Shown piece after piece: positions 55,668 to 64,000 of a DNA stretch of 64,000 bases. The notes under the pieces are model-generated. The model was not told the origin of the DNA, made no database searches, and saw only the letters and a list, made by a program, of their open reading frames with translations. Where the stretch lies: contig NC_015178.1 in NCBI RefSeq assembly GCF_000202835.1, positions 1-64,000 of the forward strand. The letters are read 5' to 3'. A program made the position numbers and the translations under genes. This DNA is from Acidiphilium multivorum AIU301 (lineage in GTDB: Bacteria > Pseudomonadota > Alphaproteobacteria > Acetobacterales > Acetobacteraceae). Within the stretch, counting starts at the first letter, position 1. Each line of letters begins with the position of its first letter.

Positions 55668-56401
55668 GCGTCGATCTCCGGTCGCCGGCCCTGGCCGTGG
55701 ACGAGGACGATAGCGAAATAGGGGTAGTCGCCCTCCGGAAGATCGGCGAGGCGGGCGACGCGCTCGTCGGCCATCGTGCCGCGCTCCACAAGCCAGGCAT
55801 CCGCCAGCCGCCCGGCCTCTGCCAGCGCACGGCGAACCTTCGGCAGATTGCGGCCGGTCTTCATCACCACAAGCGCCTCCGCCTCCCGCATCTGCGCCAC
55901 AAGCCGTGCCTCGGGCAAGGTTCCGGGCAAGACGCAGAGGATATCGTCGCCCCAGGTGATCGGCACGCCGGTTGCCGTCCAGCAGCCCGACATGCCGGTG
56001 ATGCCGGGGATGACCTCCACCGGCACCCGGCCCTTCAGGCGAGTATAGAGATGCATGAAGGAGCCGTAGAAGAATGGGTCGCCCTCACAGAGGACCACGA
56101 CCTCCTCGGTCTCGGCCAGCTGGGCAAGGTGGTCGGCCCAGAGGTCGTAGAACCGTGCCAGCGTCTCGGTGTATTCCAGGCTGTCGAAGGCGATCTCAGT
56201 CGTGACCGGGTATTCCATCGCATGTTCGATTGAGCCAGGGGCGAGCATCCCCTCGACGATGCGGCGCGCCTGCCCGGCGTGGCCGGCCTTGCGGAAGAAG
56301 GCTATGTGACGGGCACCGCGGATCGCACGGTCGGCCTTAACGCTCATCAGTTCCGGGTCGCCGGGGCCAAGCCCGGCGCAGAGAATGCGGCCCATGCTCA
56401 T
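55664..56401 (-). CDS. cobI: Precorrin-2 C20-methyltransferase
   Basis: The 245-residue SAM methylase starts MSMGRILCAGLGPGDPELMS and has VVVLCEGDPFFYGSFMHLYT, VIPGITGMSGCWTATGVPIT and ALVVMKTGRNLPKVRRALAE. It makes precorrin-3A. The start overlaps the cobH stop (ATGA), with a second ATG two codons later. Confidence 0.96.
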   Translation of the reverse strand: MSMGRILCAGLGPGDPELMSVKADRAIRGARHIAFFRKAGHAGQARRIVEGMLAPGSIEHAMEYPVTTEIAFDSLEYTETLARFYDLWADHLAQLAETEEVVVLCEGDPFFYGSFMHLYTRLKGRVPVEVIPGITGMSGCWTATGVPITWGDDILCVLPGTLPEARLVAQMREAEALVVMKTGRNLPKVRRALAEAGRLADAWLVERGTMADERVARLADLPEGDYPYFAIVLVHGQGRRPEIDA

Positions 56402-57027
56402 TCTTTCCGGCTGGCAAGCGCGTTGATCGCGGCGACGGTGACGGCGGACCCGCCGAGCCGCCCCATGACGGCCATCGACGACACCGGCGGCGCCTCCATC
56501 AGTGCGGCCTTCGACTCGGCGGCACCGACAAATCCCACCGGGCAACCGATTATCGCGGCCGGGCGCGGGCAGCCGGGATCTTCCAGCATGTTCAGCAGGT
56601 GGAAAAGCGCCGTCGGCGCATTGCCGATAGCCACCACCGCGCCCGCGAGCCGTGGCCGCCAAAGCTCCAGCGCGGCGGCGGAGCGCGTGGTGGAAAGGTG
56701 CTGCGCCAGTGCCGGCACCTTAGGGTCGTGGAGCGTGCAGAGGATCTCGTTCTCCGCCGGCAGCCGCGACCGGGTGATCCCCTCGCTGACCATACGCGCA
56801 TCGCAGAGGATCGGCGCACCGGCCATGAGGGCGGTCCGGGCGGCCTCGGCCAGGCCCGGGGTGAAGGCGACGCTCGCCTCCAGCCCGACGAAACCGAGCG
56901 CATGGATCATGCGCACAACGACCGGTTCCTCCTCCGGCGTGAAGCGGGCGAGGTCGGCCTCGGTGCGGATGGTGGCGAAGGACTGCCGGTATATCGCGGC
57001 GCCGTCGGTCTCGTAGGCGTGGGGCAT
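56398..57027 (-). CDS. cobH: Precorrin-8X methylmutase
   Basis: The 209-residue enzyme moves the C11 methyl group to C12, giving hydrogenobyrinate. It has the catalytic His in VVVRMIHALGFVGLEASVAF, then ILCDARMVSEGITRSRLPAE, AIGNAPTALFHLLNML and IIGCPVGFVGAAESKAAL. It is coupled to cobG (TGATG). Confidence 0.96.
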   Translation of the reverse strand: MPHAYETDGAAIYRQSFATIRTEADLARFTPEEEPVVVRMIHALGFVGLEASVAFTPGLAEAARTALMAGAPILCDARMVSEGITRSRLPAENEILCTLHDPKVPALAQHLSTTRSAAALELWRPRLAGAVVAIGNAPTALFHLLNMLEDPGCPRPAAIIGCPVGFVGAAESKAALMEAPPVSSMAVMGRLGGSAVTVAAINALASRKE

Positions 57028-58175
57028 CAGGGGGCACCGAATGGGTAAGGGGTGGCGAGAAGTGCCGCGGGCGAGAGAGCGGGGCGAAGGGGCGGGGCAC
57101 CGGCGGAGGCGTCGCGGGCAAGATCGAAGCCCTTGGGCGTGGCGGTCAGAACCAGGCCGCAGGGCCCGGGATGGGCGCAGCCCTTGGCGCAGCCAGAGAC
57201 ATGGAGGCTCTGCCCGGCCGCCAGCTTGGGCGCAAGAGCCCGGGCGAGCGCTCGGGTCTCGGCGAGCGCCTGCGGACAGCCGAGCCGCCCGGTGCAGGCA
57301 TGGACGCGCAGCAACGGATCCTCAGGATAGGCCAGAATCCCGGAAAGCGCAGGCAGCGCCCGCAGGCCGGGCATAAATACGCCCCGCCAGGGCGTCAGCC
57401 GAATCTCGGCGCTCAGGTCCGCGAGGGCCGAGAGCGTCTGTGCAGGCATCAGCCCGAATGCTACGATGGCGAGTTGCCCGTCGCCGACCGGCCCTGGTTT
57501 TGGCAGCGCAGCAGGTAGGGCAGGGGCAACGTTGCAACCCCCTGGCAGGTCGTGCTTGCCAATAAGATGCTTGCGCATCCGGCCGCGGCCGTTCCGGACA
57601 CCTCCAGTCTCCAGGAACCAGCCGATCAGCTTCGTCAGAATAGCCGGTAGCGTCTCGGCCGTCACAGGCCAGCCCGTGGCCGAGCCATCGGGGCGCAGCA
57701 CTAGCCGACCGTCCGCCGCCCGTTCCAGCCGGAGATCGGCGGCGGTCCCCGCCAGCACCGGCGCAGAGCCGATATCGAGCGTTGCGCCGAATTTCGAGGG
57801 CAGGGGCGCGGCGCGGAGCGCCTCGGTCAGGATGTTCGCCAGGCTCGTAATCTCTGCCGCCTCTCGATAGAAAGGCGCGATGGCGATGGCGCGCGCGCGC
57901 TCGGTTTCCGGGTCGGGGTCGACCAGCCCGTGGGCCGCCAGCTCCGCCAGCAGTGCCGCGTGGTCCGCCTCGGCCACGCCACGGATCTGTAGGTTGGCGC
58001 GCGAGGTCAGCTCCACTTCCCCCGATCCGAATCGTACCGCCGCCGCTGCTACCGCCCGCGCCTGTGCCGAGCTGAGGCGGCCCAGCGGCGGGCGCAACCG
58101 CACCACAAGCCCATCGGCCGAGGCCATCGGCGTCAGCGCACCAGGGCACCAGCCGCGGATTTCGGGCTCGCTCAT
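57027..58175 (-). CDS. cobG: Precorrin-3B synthase
   Basis: The 382-residue monooxygenase of the aerobic route has nitrite/sulfite-reductase-like repeats and the Fe-S/siroheme-type Cys pattern ACTGRLGCPQALAE and SGCAKGCAHPGPC. The N-terminus reads IRGWCPGALTPMASADGLVV. It uses O2 to make precorrin-3B and marks the pathway as oxygen-dependent. The start overlaps the cobN stop by 4 bp. Confidence 0.95.
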   Translation of the reverse strand: MSEPEIRGWCPGALTPMASADGLVVRLRPPLGRLSSAQARAVAAAAVRFGSGEVELTSRANLQIRGVAEADHAALLAELAAHGLVDPDPETERARAIAIAPFYREAAEITSLANILTEALRAAPLPSKFGATLDIGSAPVLAGTAADLRLERAADGRLVLRPDGSATGWPVTAETLPAILTKLIGWFLETGGVRNGRGRMRKHLIGKHDLPGGCNVAPALPAALPKPGPVGDGQLAIVAFGLMPAQTLSALADLSAEIRLTPWRGVFMPGLRALPALSGILAYPEDPLLRVHACTGRLGCPQALAETRALARALAPKLAAGQSLHVSGCAKGCAHPGPCGLVLTATPKGFDLARDASAGAPPLRPALSPAALLATPYPFGAP

Positions 58176-61100
58176 GCCCGACCCTCCAGCGCCGCGGCGA
58201 TGGAGTTGCGCTGGGTGATCCAGAGTCCCGCATCACGGAGTGCGGCGAATGTCTCGTTCATCCGGGCCAGCGCCGCCGGGTTTTCCCGGGCTAGGAACTC
58301 AGCCACCTCGATCCGCCCCAGCGTCGCCTCGTGATAGAGGTCGAAGAGATGCGGCGGGACGGCGCGGGCAAGATGGGCGAAGGCAGCGAGGTGGTCGAGC
58401 GTCGCTGCGATCTCCGCCCCGCCGCGGAAGCCGTGGCGCATCATCCCCTCGGCCCAGGCTGGGTTGGCGGCGCGGGCCCGCATGACGCGCGCGATCTCTT
58501 CCGAAAGCGCCCTCGCGCGCGGCGCCTCCGGGTTGGTCGCGTCGAGGTGGTAGAGCGCCGGGGCCGGCCGGCCGAGCCGCGCGGCGGCGGCGGCGATTCC
58601 GGCTTCATGGGCAGCAAAATCCTCGGCCAGCAGCAGGTCCGTCTCCGGCAGATCCTGGGAGTGGACGAAGGCATCGGCGGTACCCACGCGGGCCTCCAGC
58701 GCCGAACGGGCCTCGCGGCTTGCCCCATCCGCGCCGATCGCCCAGGCGGAAGCTGCCAGCCATGCCTCACCCGCCGCCGCACGCGCGGCATCGCTAAAAT
58801 CGATGGGATCTGCGGCGATGCCGAGGCCATAGGCCCCGGGCTTCGGCCCGAAGACGCGAGGGCTGAGTGCGGCATATGGGTTTTCAGCCGGATCCTCCTC
58901 GCGATCCGCCAGCGCCGCGGCGCCCGCCTCGAAGAGCTGGGCGAGGCCGGGGAATATGTCGCGGAAGAGGCCCGAGACGCGGAGCGTTACGTCGATCCGC
59001 GGGCGACCGAGCAGCGCTGGCGGGATCACCTCGAATCCCGAGACGCGAGTGGAGCCTTCGTCCCAGACCGGCGCAAGGCCGGCAAGATGCAGCGCCATGG
59101 CGAAATCCTCGCCCGCCGTCCGCATCGTGGCAGACCCCCAGAGGTCTACGATCAGCCCCCGCGGCCAGTCGCCCTGGTCCTGCAAATGGCGGCGGATCAG
59201 CTCCTCGGCGAGCTTCACGCCCTGCGCATGGGCGGCCCGCGTCGGCACTGCGCGCGGATCGACGGCGAAGAGGTTGCGCCCGGTGGGCAGCACATCCGAC
59301 CGCCCACGTGCAGGAGAGCCGGAGGGCCCTGACGCTACCCGGCGGCCGTCGAGCGCGGCAAGAAGCCCGGTGCGCTCCTCGATCCCGCAGGCGCCGCGCC
59401 CGAAGACGTGGAGCCCCTCGCCGAACCGGCTTTCCTTCAGATCACAGACGAAACGGTCGATCCGGGTGATCGCCTCCGCTGCACTGGCGCCGGGCGGTAG
59501 CGCTAGGTCATCCTCAACCCCCTGCGCGCGCGCTTCCTCTCGAATCGCGGCGACCAGCCGGCTCCGCCTCGCCGGGTCGAGCCCTTCGGCGGTGGAATAT
59601 TCGTCGAGCAGGCTCTCCAGCCGTGCGAGCCCCTCAGGCAGTGTGGATCCGACGAGTGGCGGCGGAAGGTGGCCCAAGGTCACCGCGCCGAGCCGCCGCT
59701 TGGCCTGCGCCGCCTCGCCGGGGTCATTGACGATGAACGGGTAAATTACAGGCATCGCGCCGGTAAGCGCCTCTGGCCAGCAATCGGCCGAGAGCGCGAC
59801 CGACTTGCCCGGCAGCCATTCCAGCGTCCCGTGAGCGCCGATATGCACGAGCGCCGCCAGCCGCCGGGCGCGCAGCCACAGATAGAAAGCGACATAGGCG
59901 TGCCGCGGTGTGGAGGCGAGGTCGTGGTAGCTCGCCTCCCGCCCGGCGCGGTGCCCACGCTCGGGTTGCAGTGCGACGAGCATGCGGCCAAGCGCGAAGG
60001 CTGCGAAGTGGAAGACGCCGTCGCGCACCGCCGGATCCTCTTCCGGAGCGCCCCAGGCCTCGTTGAGTTGCTCGCGCAACGCCTCGGGCAGGGTGGTAAG
60101 CGCGACGCGGTAATCGGCGAGCGGCCAGGCCAGCGTCTCGGCCCCCAGCCGCGCTGCCAGCCCGGCCTCGGGGCCAGTCACGTAGCCCGCCGCAGCGAGA
60201 TCGGAGAGGATCGCCTCGGCCGAGGCCAAGGCATCGAGCCCGACGGCATGGGCCATCTGATGCGCCCGGCCGGGGTAGGTGGAGAGGATCAACGCCAGCT
60301 CCCGCTCCGCTGCCGGGGTGGCGGCCAGCCGCTGCCAGCCCCCTACCCGGGCGGCGGCGCGGGCCACCTGCTCGGGCTCGGCCCGATGTACGAAGCGCGA
60401 ATATTGCAGCGCGTCATCGCGCGGTGTCGCCGCCTTGAAGCTGACGGCCCCTGCGAAGAGCCGTCCGTCCACCTCCGGCAACACCACATGCATGGCGAGG
60501 TCGGCCGGCGACAGCCCGCGATCCGAACCTGCCCAGTCACGCCGCTGCGCGGTCGAGAGTGCGACCTGGAATACCGGCGCCCCCGGCCCGTCGAGCGGCG
60601 AGCGCCCCTCCGCCCCCTGCGCCGAGAAGGCCGTCGCATTGACGATGACAGCGGGCGGATGCGCGGCCAGCAGCTCGGAAACGAGCGGCGCGGCGCTCGG
60701 GGCCTTCAGCGAGGGCGCGAAAAGGCCGTAAGCGGCAAAGCCTTCCGCCTCCAGAGCCCCGATCAGCGCATCGATCGCACCGAGATCCGCCGCCGTCAGA
60801 TAGGCGCGGTAGAACGTGACCGCCGCCGCTGGCCGCGGATCCTCCGGCAGTGCGGCCACGACACCCCGCCCGGGCAGGTATAGCCCGACCTCCGGCATCG
60901 TCTTCGCGCCTGCGACCGGCCCGGCATAGAGTCCGGCGGCAAGCGAGAGCTGCGCCAGTGCCGCCTGCGCGGCAACCGCCCCTCCGGCATCGCACAGGGC
61001 CGAAAGCCGGCGCAGGGTGGAGACGGGCAGCGTCGAATAGGCATCGAGTGCCGGATCCTCGCGCCCGTCGGCGGGCAGCACGGCGAGCGCCAACCCCTGC

Positions 61101-61426
61101 CGTTGGGAAAGGTCGCGCAGGGTCGAGAGGCCATAACTCCAGTAGGCCTCGCCGCCGATGAGCCGGACCAGCATCGCCTTGGCGCCGGCCAGGGTACGCT
61201 CGGCATAGGTGTCAACCGACAACGGATGGCGCAGCGCCACTAGGTTGGCGAGTCGTAGCGTGGGAAGGGTGCTACCCGCCTCCCGCGCGCGGTGCCAGCC
61301 CGCCGCGAAGGCGCCAAGGTCACTGTCGGAAAACGAGAGCACCACAAGATCGGCCGGATCCTGGCCGAGATCTTGCGGGGTCTCGGTCTCCTCTAGTCCA
61401 TGACTCTCGCGGAAGATGACATGCAC
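58172..61426 (-). CDS. cobN: Cobaltochelatase subunit CobN
   Basis: The 1084-residue large subunit inserts Co(II) into hydrogenobyrinic acid a,c-diamide with CobS and CobT and ATP. It has the CobN/Mg-chelatase H-type blocks HVIFRESHGLEETETPQDLG at the start, HIGAHGTLEWLPGKSVALS, GRNLFAVDPRAVPTRAAHAQ and RVSGLFRDIFPGLAQLFEAG. The start is a GTG. CobS and CobT are not in this window and must be elsewhere. Confidence 0.96.
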   Translation of the reverse strand: MHVIFRESHGLEETETPQDLGQDPADLVVLSFSDSDLGAFAAGWHRAREAGSTLPTLRLANLVALRHPLSVDTYAERTLAGAKAMLVRLIGGEAYWSYGLSTLRDLSQRQGLALAVLPADGREDPALDAYSTLPVSTLRRLSALCDAGGAVAAQAALAQLSLAAGLYAGPVAGAKTMPEVGLYLPGRGVVAALPEDPRPAAAVTFYRAYLTAADLGAIDALIGALEAEGFAAYGLFAPSLKAPSAAPLVSELLAAHPPAVIVNATAFSAQGAEGRSPLDGPGAPVFQVALSTAQRRDWAGSDRGLSPADLAMHVVLPEVDGRLFAGAVSFKAATPRDDALQYSRFVHRAEPEQVARAAARVGGWQRLAATPAAERELALILSTYPGRAHQMAHAVGLDALASAEAILSDLAAAGYVTGPEAGLAARLGAETLAWPLADYRVALTTLPEALREQLNEAWGAPEEDPAVRDGVFHFAAFALGRMLVALQPERGHRAGREASYHDLASTPRHAYVAFYLWLRARRLAALVHIGAHGTLEWLPGKSVALSADCWPEALTGAMPVIYPFIVNDPGEAAQAKRRLGAVTLGHLPPPLVGSTLPEGLARLESLLDEYSTAEGLDPARRSRLVAAIREEARAQGVEDDLALPPGASAAEAITRIDRFVCDLKESRFGEGLHVFGRGACGIEERTGLLAALDGRRVASGPSGSPARGRSDVLPTGRNLFAVDPRAVPTRAAHAQGVKLAEELIRRHLQDQGDWPRGLIVDLWGSATMRTAGEDFAMALHLAGLAPVWDEGSTRVSGFEVIPPALLGRPRIDVTLRVSGLFRDIFPGLAQLFEAGAAALADREEDPAENPYAALSPRVFGPKPGAYGLGIAADPIDFSDAARAAAGEAWLAASAWAIGADGASREARSALEARVGTADAFVHSQDLPETDLLLAEDFAAHEAGIAAAAARLGRPAPALYHLDATNPEAPRARALSEEIARVMRARAANPAWAEGMMRHGFRGGAEIAATLDHLAAFAHLARAVPPHLFDLYHEATLGRIEVAEFLARENPAALARMNETFAALRDAGLWITQRNSIAAALEGRA

Positions 61427-61441
61427 GGCGCGCGCACGCCC

Positions 61442-62472
<1,031 letters not shown>

Positions 62473-62476
<4 letters not shown>

Positions 62477-62835
62477 GGCGCGGGTTCCTGCGGGGGGATT
62501 CTTGCGATGGATTGCTTGCGGAAGATCACGGGCCGCTCGCGCCAGGGTACGAGGCCGTTCGGCGCGCGGGCATAGGCTGCGGCGCCCCCGAGGATGTCGG
62601 GCGCATCCTCGGGGGCCAGCCGGCCGTAGATATAACTCCACCGCCCTGGGGCGGAGAGCGCGACGGCGGCGCCGGTATTGCAGGCAGACAGGCACTCGAC
62701 CGGGCGGATCGTGACGCCCTCGGGGCAGTCCCCGGCCTGAAGCGCGGCTAGCAGGCGCGCGCCGAGGCAGGGCATCCCCTCCACCGGCTCTTGCCCGGCG
62801 CGGCAGGTGATGCAGACATGGAGCGTCGTGCCCAT
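62473..62835 (-). CDS. DUF1636 ferredoxin-like metal-binding protein
   Basis: The 120-residue protein has a 2Fe-2S ferredoxin-like Cys pattern: LHVCITCRAG near the start, then MPCLGARL and RPVECLSACNTGAAVAL. DUF1636 genes often lie beside cobW in alphaproteobacteria; their role is unknown and metal binding is inferred. It is the first gene after the B12 riboswitch and so probably leads the leftward cob operon. Confidence 0.88.
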
Positions 62836-62945
62836 CGGGTCCTCTCGGTTGGCGGCGGCCCTGGGGGCATGCGAGACGAGGACGGGCCAGAATGCCACAC
62901 CACCGTCGGTCGCAGCGCACCCCGGCCGCCCGGTCAGTTTTGCTG

Positions 62946-63123
62946 CTGGCAGGTCTCCCGGCTAACGGATATAAGCCTCTCGGCCCTGCGGACGCCCGCC
63001 TTCCCGGTCCGCGGACCAGTGGCATCGGGCGACCTCTCCGGTCACGGTCGCGGGGGCGGCTGCGCTCGGGGTTCCCCCTGTCGCATTCCCTCTTAGGCCC
63101 GACGCAAGCCGGGCACCAGCATG
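62946..63123 (-). promoter_or_regulatory. Cobalamin (AdoCbl-type) riboswitch
   Basis: On the minus strand the conserved blocks appear in order: a P1-P2 start (CTGGTGCCCGGCTTG), AAGAGGGAATGCGACAGG, CCGCCCCCGCGACCGTGA, the B12-box-like GCCACTG, GGGAAGGCGGGCG and AGCCGGGAGACCTGCC. It lies about 110 bp before the DUF1636-cobW-cobN operon. Bound adenosylcobalamin should close the structure and lower expression. Confidence 0.93.
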
Positions 63124-63174
63124 GCGTCAGGTGTGGCAGGATGCAGCCTGTTGTCAAGAACAAGGAGCGACGCA

Positions 63175-63792
63175 ATGGGCCGCAAACCCGTCAGCGAGGA
63201 AGAGCACGCCGCCAAGAAGGCCAAGATCAAGGCCGCGCGCGACCGGATGATGGCGGAGAAGATCGGCGAGAAGGGCCTGATCATCGTCCACACCGGCCCC
63301 GGCAAGGGCAAGTCCTCCTCCGGGTTCGGGATGATCCTGCGCTGCATCGCCCATGGCATGCCCTGCGCGGTCGTCCAGTTTATAAAGGGGGCCTGGGACA
63401 CGGGTGAGCGACGGCTCCTGACCGAGCATTTCGGGGATCTCTGCCAGTTCCACGCCATGGGCGAGGGCTTCACTTGGGAAACCCAGAACCGCGCCCGCGA
63501 CATCGCTGCCGCCGAGGCCGGCTGGGAAAAGGCCAAGGAGTTGATCCGTGACCCCTCGATCCGTATGGTCCTTCTTGACGAGATCAACATCGCGCTGCGC
63601 TACGAATACCTCGACATCGAGGCCGTGATCGCCTTCCTGCGCGAGGAGAAGCCCGAGATGACCCATGTCGTCCTCACCGGCCGTAACGCCGCCGAGGGGC
63701 TGATCGAGGCTGCCGACCTTGTGACCGAGATGACGCTGGTCAAGCACCCGTTCCGCGCCGGAATCAAGGCGCAGGCGGGGGTGGAGTACTGA
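63175..63792 (+). CDS. cobO: Cob(I)yrinic acid a,c-diamide adenosyltransferase
   Basis: The 205-residue CobO/BtuR-type enzyme has the P-loop VHTGPGKGKSSSGFGM, VVQFIKGAWDTGERRLL and VLLDEINIALRYEYLD. It adds the adenosyl group to the corrinoid. AAGGAG seven bases upstream decides the ATG. It is divergent from the riboswitch-led operon and followed after 75 bp by cobQ in the same direction. Confidence 0.97.
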   Translation: MGRKPVSEEEHAAKKAKIKAARDRMMAEKIGEKGLIIVHTGPGKGKSSSGFGMILRCIAHGMPCAVVQFIKGAWDTGERRLLTEHFGDLCQFHAMGEGFTWETQNRARDIAAAEAGWEKAKELIRDPSIRMVLLDEINIALRYEYLDIEAVIAFLREEKPEMTHVVLTGRNAAEGLIEAADLVTEMTLVKHPFRAGIKAQAGVEY

Positions 63793-63867
63793 ACGTCAGA
63801 GGGCACTGCGCCGGGAAATTTGGGCCACGAGCAAGACGAACTTGATAAACGGGGTGGGGAGCGCGCG

Positions 63868-64000
63868 ATGCCGGCGCTGATGATCCAGGGTTGCGGCTCG
63901 AATGTGGGCAAGTCGATGCTGGTCGCGGGGCTGTGCCGCGCGGCGCGGCGGCGCAGGCTGACGGTGGCGCCGTTCAAGCCGCAGAATATGTCGAACAACG
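63868..64000 (+). CDS. cobQ: Cobyric acid synthase, 5' part (runs off the window)
   Basis: The visible 44 codons read [44 protein letters not shown], the N-terminal ATP-binding P-loop and [10 protein letters not shown] motif of CobQ/CbiP. The enzyme amidates side chains b, d, e and g. The GGGGTGGGGA upstream serves as the ribosome site. The rest lies beyond the window. Confidence 0.95.
   Translation, partial: MPALMIQGCGSNVGKSMLVAGLCRAARRRRLTVAPFKPQNMSNN

Overview
This is a GC-rich window that starts exactly at the ATG of a repA/parA gene. It reads as the linearised start of an alphaproteobacterial plasmid (or chromid). Metal resistance, aerobic-type cobalamin genes, H-NOX/c-di-GMP signalling and dense IS traffic suggest an Acetobacteraceae acidophile such as Acidiphilium. 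That host name is an inference from gene style, not a match I could run. No rRNA, tRNA or CRISPR array was recognised.

Layout. 0-2.5 kb: repA-repB partition genes with three copies of one 16-bp palindrome (probable parS); no repC follows. 2.6-9.6 kb: a decayed ORF, a tyrosine recombinase, an RHE_PE00001-type plasmid protein, a serine/aspartate-glyoxylate aminotransferase, and an IS1634 element caught between halves of two unrelated ISs. 9.7-12.1 kb: an H-NOX-like sensor with a PAS-GGDEF-EAL protein. 12.1-16.9 kb: a broken IS630, a Pro-rich secreted protein, a RelE/ParE-type toxin-antitoxin pair, a small secreted protein cut by IS1595, and a strikingly AT-rich gene for an OmpR-like regulator with a degenerate receiver. 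17.0-20.9 kb: a mercury operon (MerR, MerA, a TlpA-like thiol protein and two Cys-bearing membrane proteins) without recognisable MerT or MerP. 20.9-22.7 kb: IS remnants. 22.8-28.2 kb: a TOTE-type primase-helicase and a hipBA locus whose hipA is split by ISAs1. 28.3-29.5 kb: a graveyard of IS, merA, cueR and permease pieces. 29.6-33.9 kb: a TVP38 protein and a DedA-PAP2-LssY fusion gene split by an IS1111-group element. 33.9-44.5 kb: a two-component system, a tripartite RND metal exporter and a multicopper oxidase gene split by IS256. 44.8-48.3 kb: an ArsR-rhodanese regulator, an MBL-fold hydrolase, an MFS transporter and a beheaded HlyD adaptor. 48.3-48.9 kb: a mosaic of IS3, IS1111 and IS66 pieces. 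48.9-64 kb: a nearly uninterrupted cobalamin cluster headed by a B12 riboswitch.

How the genes work together. The cob cluster carries all nine ring-stage enzymes of the aerobic route from uroporphyrinogen III to hydrogenobyrinate (CobA, I, G, J, M, F, K, L, H). It adds CobB, CobN, CobO and the start of CobQ, plus CobW, CobE and a DUF1636 protein; CobS and CobT are not in the window. The rest is an accessory region for metal stress (Hg, probably Cu), thiol/sulfur stress, plasmid maintenance and defence. Four host genes (small secreted protein, hipA, the DedA fusion and the multicopper oxidase) are cleanly interrupted by ISs. Target duplications or in-frame flanks let each ancestral gene be reconstructed.
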